Shown here: positions 32,358-33,534 of the stretch, in pieces | Position numbering within the stretch: position 1 is the stretch's first letter | Layout of the letters: each line of letters starts with the position of its first letter | From: a virus | Direction: 5' to 3' (one strand) | Length of the DNA: 33,534 nt | Virus record (IMG/VR): IMGVR_UViG_3300025860_000044 | Span: 1 to 33,534 of that record | Notes under the pieces: model-generated | The model's input: the letters and a program-made list of their open reading frames with translations, nothing else | What the model was told of the DNA's origin: nothing | Database searches by the model: none | Translations under genes and position numbers: made by a program

Positions 32358-33034
32358 TACATAGCTCCTCTAAACGGCACCATACGAAAGGTAGACCTGT
32401 CTTGGTCTTGGTCTGCAGCCCTACGGAATTGTTCTTCATATTCTTGTTTTAAAGGACCAACTCTCTCAGCCACTTCAGGTTTTTTCATAGCAACATAGTA
32501 TGCCAAGCCAGACACAAGAGCAGGTACAAAACGTGGTGGTATAGAAGTAGTAGCTCCTCCAACACCGCTTGCCAGCCCATCTATACCTTTAAGACGGTAG
32601 TAGGCTAACTTGTATGTAGTATCATCATTTGGTACAGGCCAAAGGGTAACCTGCACGTCTGTAGCATTGCGCTGTACGTATATTTGAGACGGACGCCCTT
32701 GTGTATTCTTATTCCCTTGCTGTGAGTATGTAGAAACACTCATACGTTGGATATACGAATCAAGTTGTTGCGTCGTGCCTTCATCAGTGCGAAGTTGATG
32801 TTCTATTAGGTCAATAGTATCAGAAGGTAGCGTATAAGTCGCTGTACCTGCAACCAGAGGTATAGTCCCAGCCTCTATGGTAAATAGGTTCAAACCACGG
32901 TTCTGCCACTCTAGCGTCATAATATTAAGGCTGCGACGGGCGGTTTTTAAGTCATACCCCGAACGCATTTCAAGTCCCGCACGTTCGTACGCCTCTTCAA
33001 ATAATTCATTTAGCTCTGGTACAACAACTGCCAT
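32357..33034 (-). CDS. P22 gp4-like head-tail adaptor / tail accessory protein
   Basis: This is a 225-residue protein. Residues 1-50 (LNELFEEAYERAGLEMRSG ... LNIMTLEWQNRGLNLFTIE) match the typical N-terminus of P22 gp4-type tail accessory proteins. A beta-rich region follows (TYTLPSDTIDLIEHQLR, WPVPNDDTTYKLAYYRLKG) and a helical end (PRFVPALVSGLAYYVAMKK, EEQFRRAADQDQDRS). It would extend the portal and help close the DNA channel. With the SU10-type adaptor and the gp10-like protein it completes a P22-like tail set. Its TAA overlaps the start of the next gene. Confidence 0.85.
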   Translation of the reverse strand: MAVVVPELNELFEEAYERAGLEMRSGYDLKTARRSLNIMTLEWQNRGLNLFTIEAGTIPLVAGTATYTLPSDTIDLIEHQLRTDEGTTQQLDSYIQRMSVSTYSQQGNKNTQGRPSQIYVQRNATDVQVTLWPVPNDDTTYKLAYYRLKGIDGLASGVGGATTSIPPRFVPALVSGLAYYVAMKKPEVAERVGPLKQEYEEQFRRAADQDQDRSTFRMVPFRGAM

Positions 33035-33037
33035 GAT

Positions 33038-33295
33038 CTAAGTCTTTCTATACTTCGCCGTCTTCTTGGCTATCTTTTTAGGTTGTTTAGAAACCTGTTT
33101 ACCTTTTTTAGTAGCCGCTCGTTTAGCCTTGGTAGTAGCAGCGTATTCTTTAGATGACAAAGCCTTTATAGCTTTAGCGGGTAGATACCGCTCACCTGTA
33201 GCCTTTTTCCCTTGCGTCGATGGCTTACCAGACTTTGTACGCCATTTCTGCTTAGTCCATTTGCTAAGACTTTTTTGACTTTTTGCTTTTGCCAT
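33038..33295 (-). CDS. small basic protein, DUF5872-like
   Basis: This 85-residue protein is Lys-rich. The core KWTKQKWRTKSGKPSTQG followed by ATGERYLPAKAIKALS is the recognisable DUF5872 pattern; the C-terminus is Ala/Lys repeats (KKGKQVSKQPKKIAKK). It overlaps the preceding gene by 32 bases and has a weak ribosome-binding site, so it may be coupled. Similar small basic proteins are common at the start of late operons in marine phages; function unknown. Confidence 0.75.
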   Translation of the reverse strand: MAKAKSQKSLSKWTKQKWRTKSGKPSTQGKKATGERYLPAKAIKALSSKEYAATTKAKRAATKKGKQVSKQPKKIAKKTAKYRKT

Positions 33296-33455
33296 CGGCT
33301 TTAGCCTTCGCTTTCTTACTCAAATCTTTGTAATGTACCAACTTTACGCTCGTCTTGCCGTGAGTTTTACCTGAGTGCAACGAACCGTTAGGCATCTTGT
33401 GCGTACCTCCTGTGTGAAGAGTTCCATCCCTTTTGTAATGTTTTACACCCTTCAT
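33264..33455 (-). CDS. small basic His/Lys-rich protein
   Basis: This 63-residue protein begins MKGVKHYKRDGTLHTGG and shows two related halves (DGTLHTGGTHKMPNG and NGSLHSGKTHGKT), with a Lys-rich tail ending SKKSKKS. Its ATG overlaps the TGA of the upstream partial gene (ATGA). It is probably expressed with the DUF5872-like gene, and the TLHTGGTH/SLHSGKTH repeats suggest a small motif family. Function unknown. Confidence 0.62.
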   Translation of the reverse strand: MKGVKHYKRDGTLHTGGTHKMPNGSLHSGKTHGKTSVKLVHYKDLSKKAKAKADGKSKKSKKS

Positions 33456-33534
33456 TTCCTATAACCCCCGCCTTTAGCTTTATACTGTTTTGCGAGCATC
33501 TGAGCTTTGCGAGCAGACCACTGTCCGGGTTTAC
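33452..33534 (-). CDS. partial small basic protein (5' end beyond the window)
   Basis: The last 26 codons of a gene whose start is off the right edge. The C-terminus KPGQWSARKAQMLAKQYKAK followed by GGGYRK resembles the ends of small basic phage proteins related to the neighbouring DUF5872-like gene. The stop overlaps the next gene's ATG. Too little is visible for a function. Confidence 0.65.
   Translation of the reverse strand, partial: KPGQWSARKAQMLAKQYKAKGGGYRK

Noticed and set aside
1-33534. tRNA genes, integrase or attachment site
   Set aside because: No cloverleaf-like sequence, recombinase motifs or direct flanking repeats were noticed; a scan by tRNAscan-SE would be decisive.

Overview
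The window looks like part of a tailed dsDNA phage genome, or an assembled phage contig. It is most consistent with a marine short-tailed (podovirus-type) phage of a Gram-negative host. Evidence seen directly: dense packing of genes with almost no intergenic DNA, start/stop overlaps throughout, a P22 gp10-like tail protein, two head-tail adaptor-like proteins, a giant internal-virion-type protein, an S74-terminated tail fibre, and a holin plus GH19 endolysin. No rRNA, tRNA, CRISPR array, integrase or insertion sequence was recognised. The host is not identifiable from this sequence; several proteins resemble families I associate with marine phages, which is recall and not a search result.

Layout. 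Bases 1-5674 (+ strand) hold a replication module: the C-terminal half of an SNF2-type helicase (cut by the window edge), a coiled-coil protein, a small HTH protein, a Cys-containing SSB-like protein, a hairpin, a large AEP-type primase fused to a DUF927-type helicase, and a small unknown protein. It ends at a strong UUCG-loop terminator (5726-5751) that meets the converging minus-strand block.

Everything from 5750 to the right edge is on the minus strand, so transcription runs right to left. In that order there are: small basic proteins and two adaptor proteins (33534-30995); small structural proteins and a fibre/adhesin module with S74 fibre, Gly-rich adhesin and tail assembly chaperone (30995-27004); an AT-rich probable insertion (27003-26263) followed by a candidate promoter (26240-26211); a repeat-rich structural protein, a second fibre and the gp10-like tail protein (26176-22802); small genes (22802-22235); a run of five consecutive predicted exported proteins (22238-19605); two membrane proteins, holin and endolysin (19605-17751); a GNAT protein; and the internal-virion genes including a 2231-residue protein with a buried HEMAH zinc-protease motif (17750-5750). 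Terminase, portal and major capsid genes are probably beyond the right edge, and DNA polymerase beyond the left edge or elsewhere (inference).

The most interesting region is 19096-22471. Seven consecutive genes encode either signal-peptide proteins (five in a row) or single-TM coiled-coil proteins, fused by ATGA/TAATG overlaps into the lysis cassette. One resembles a pilin/coat-type beta protein, the next an Ig-like periplasmic protein, and two overlap by 71 nt so that both frames encode hydrophobic segments. No classical Rz/Rz1 pair is evident. A phage-encoded periplasm/outer-membrane complex acting in lysis or host-surface remodelling is a testable hypothesis.
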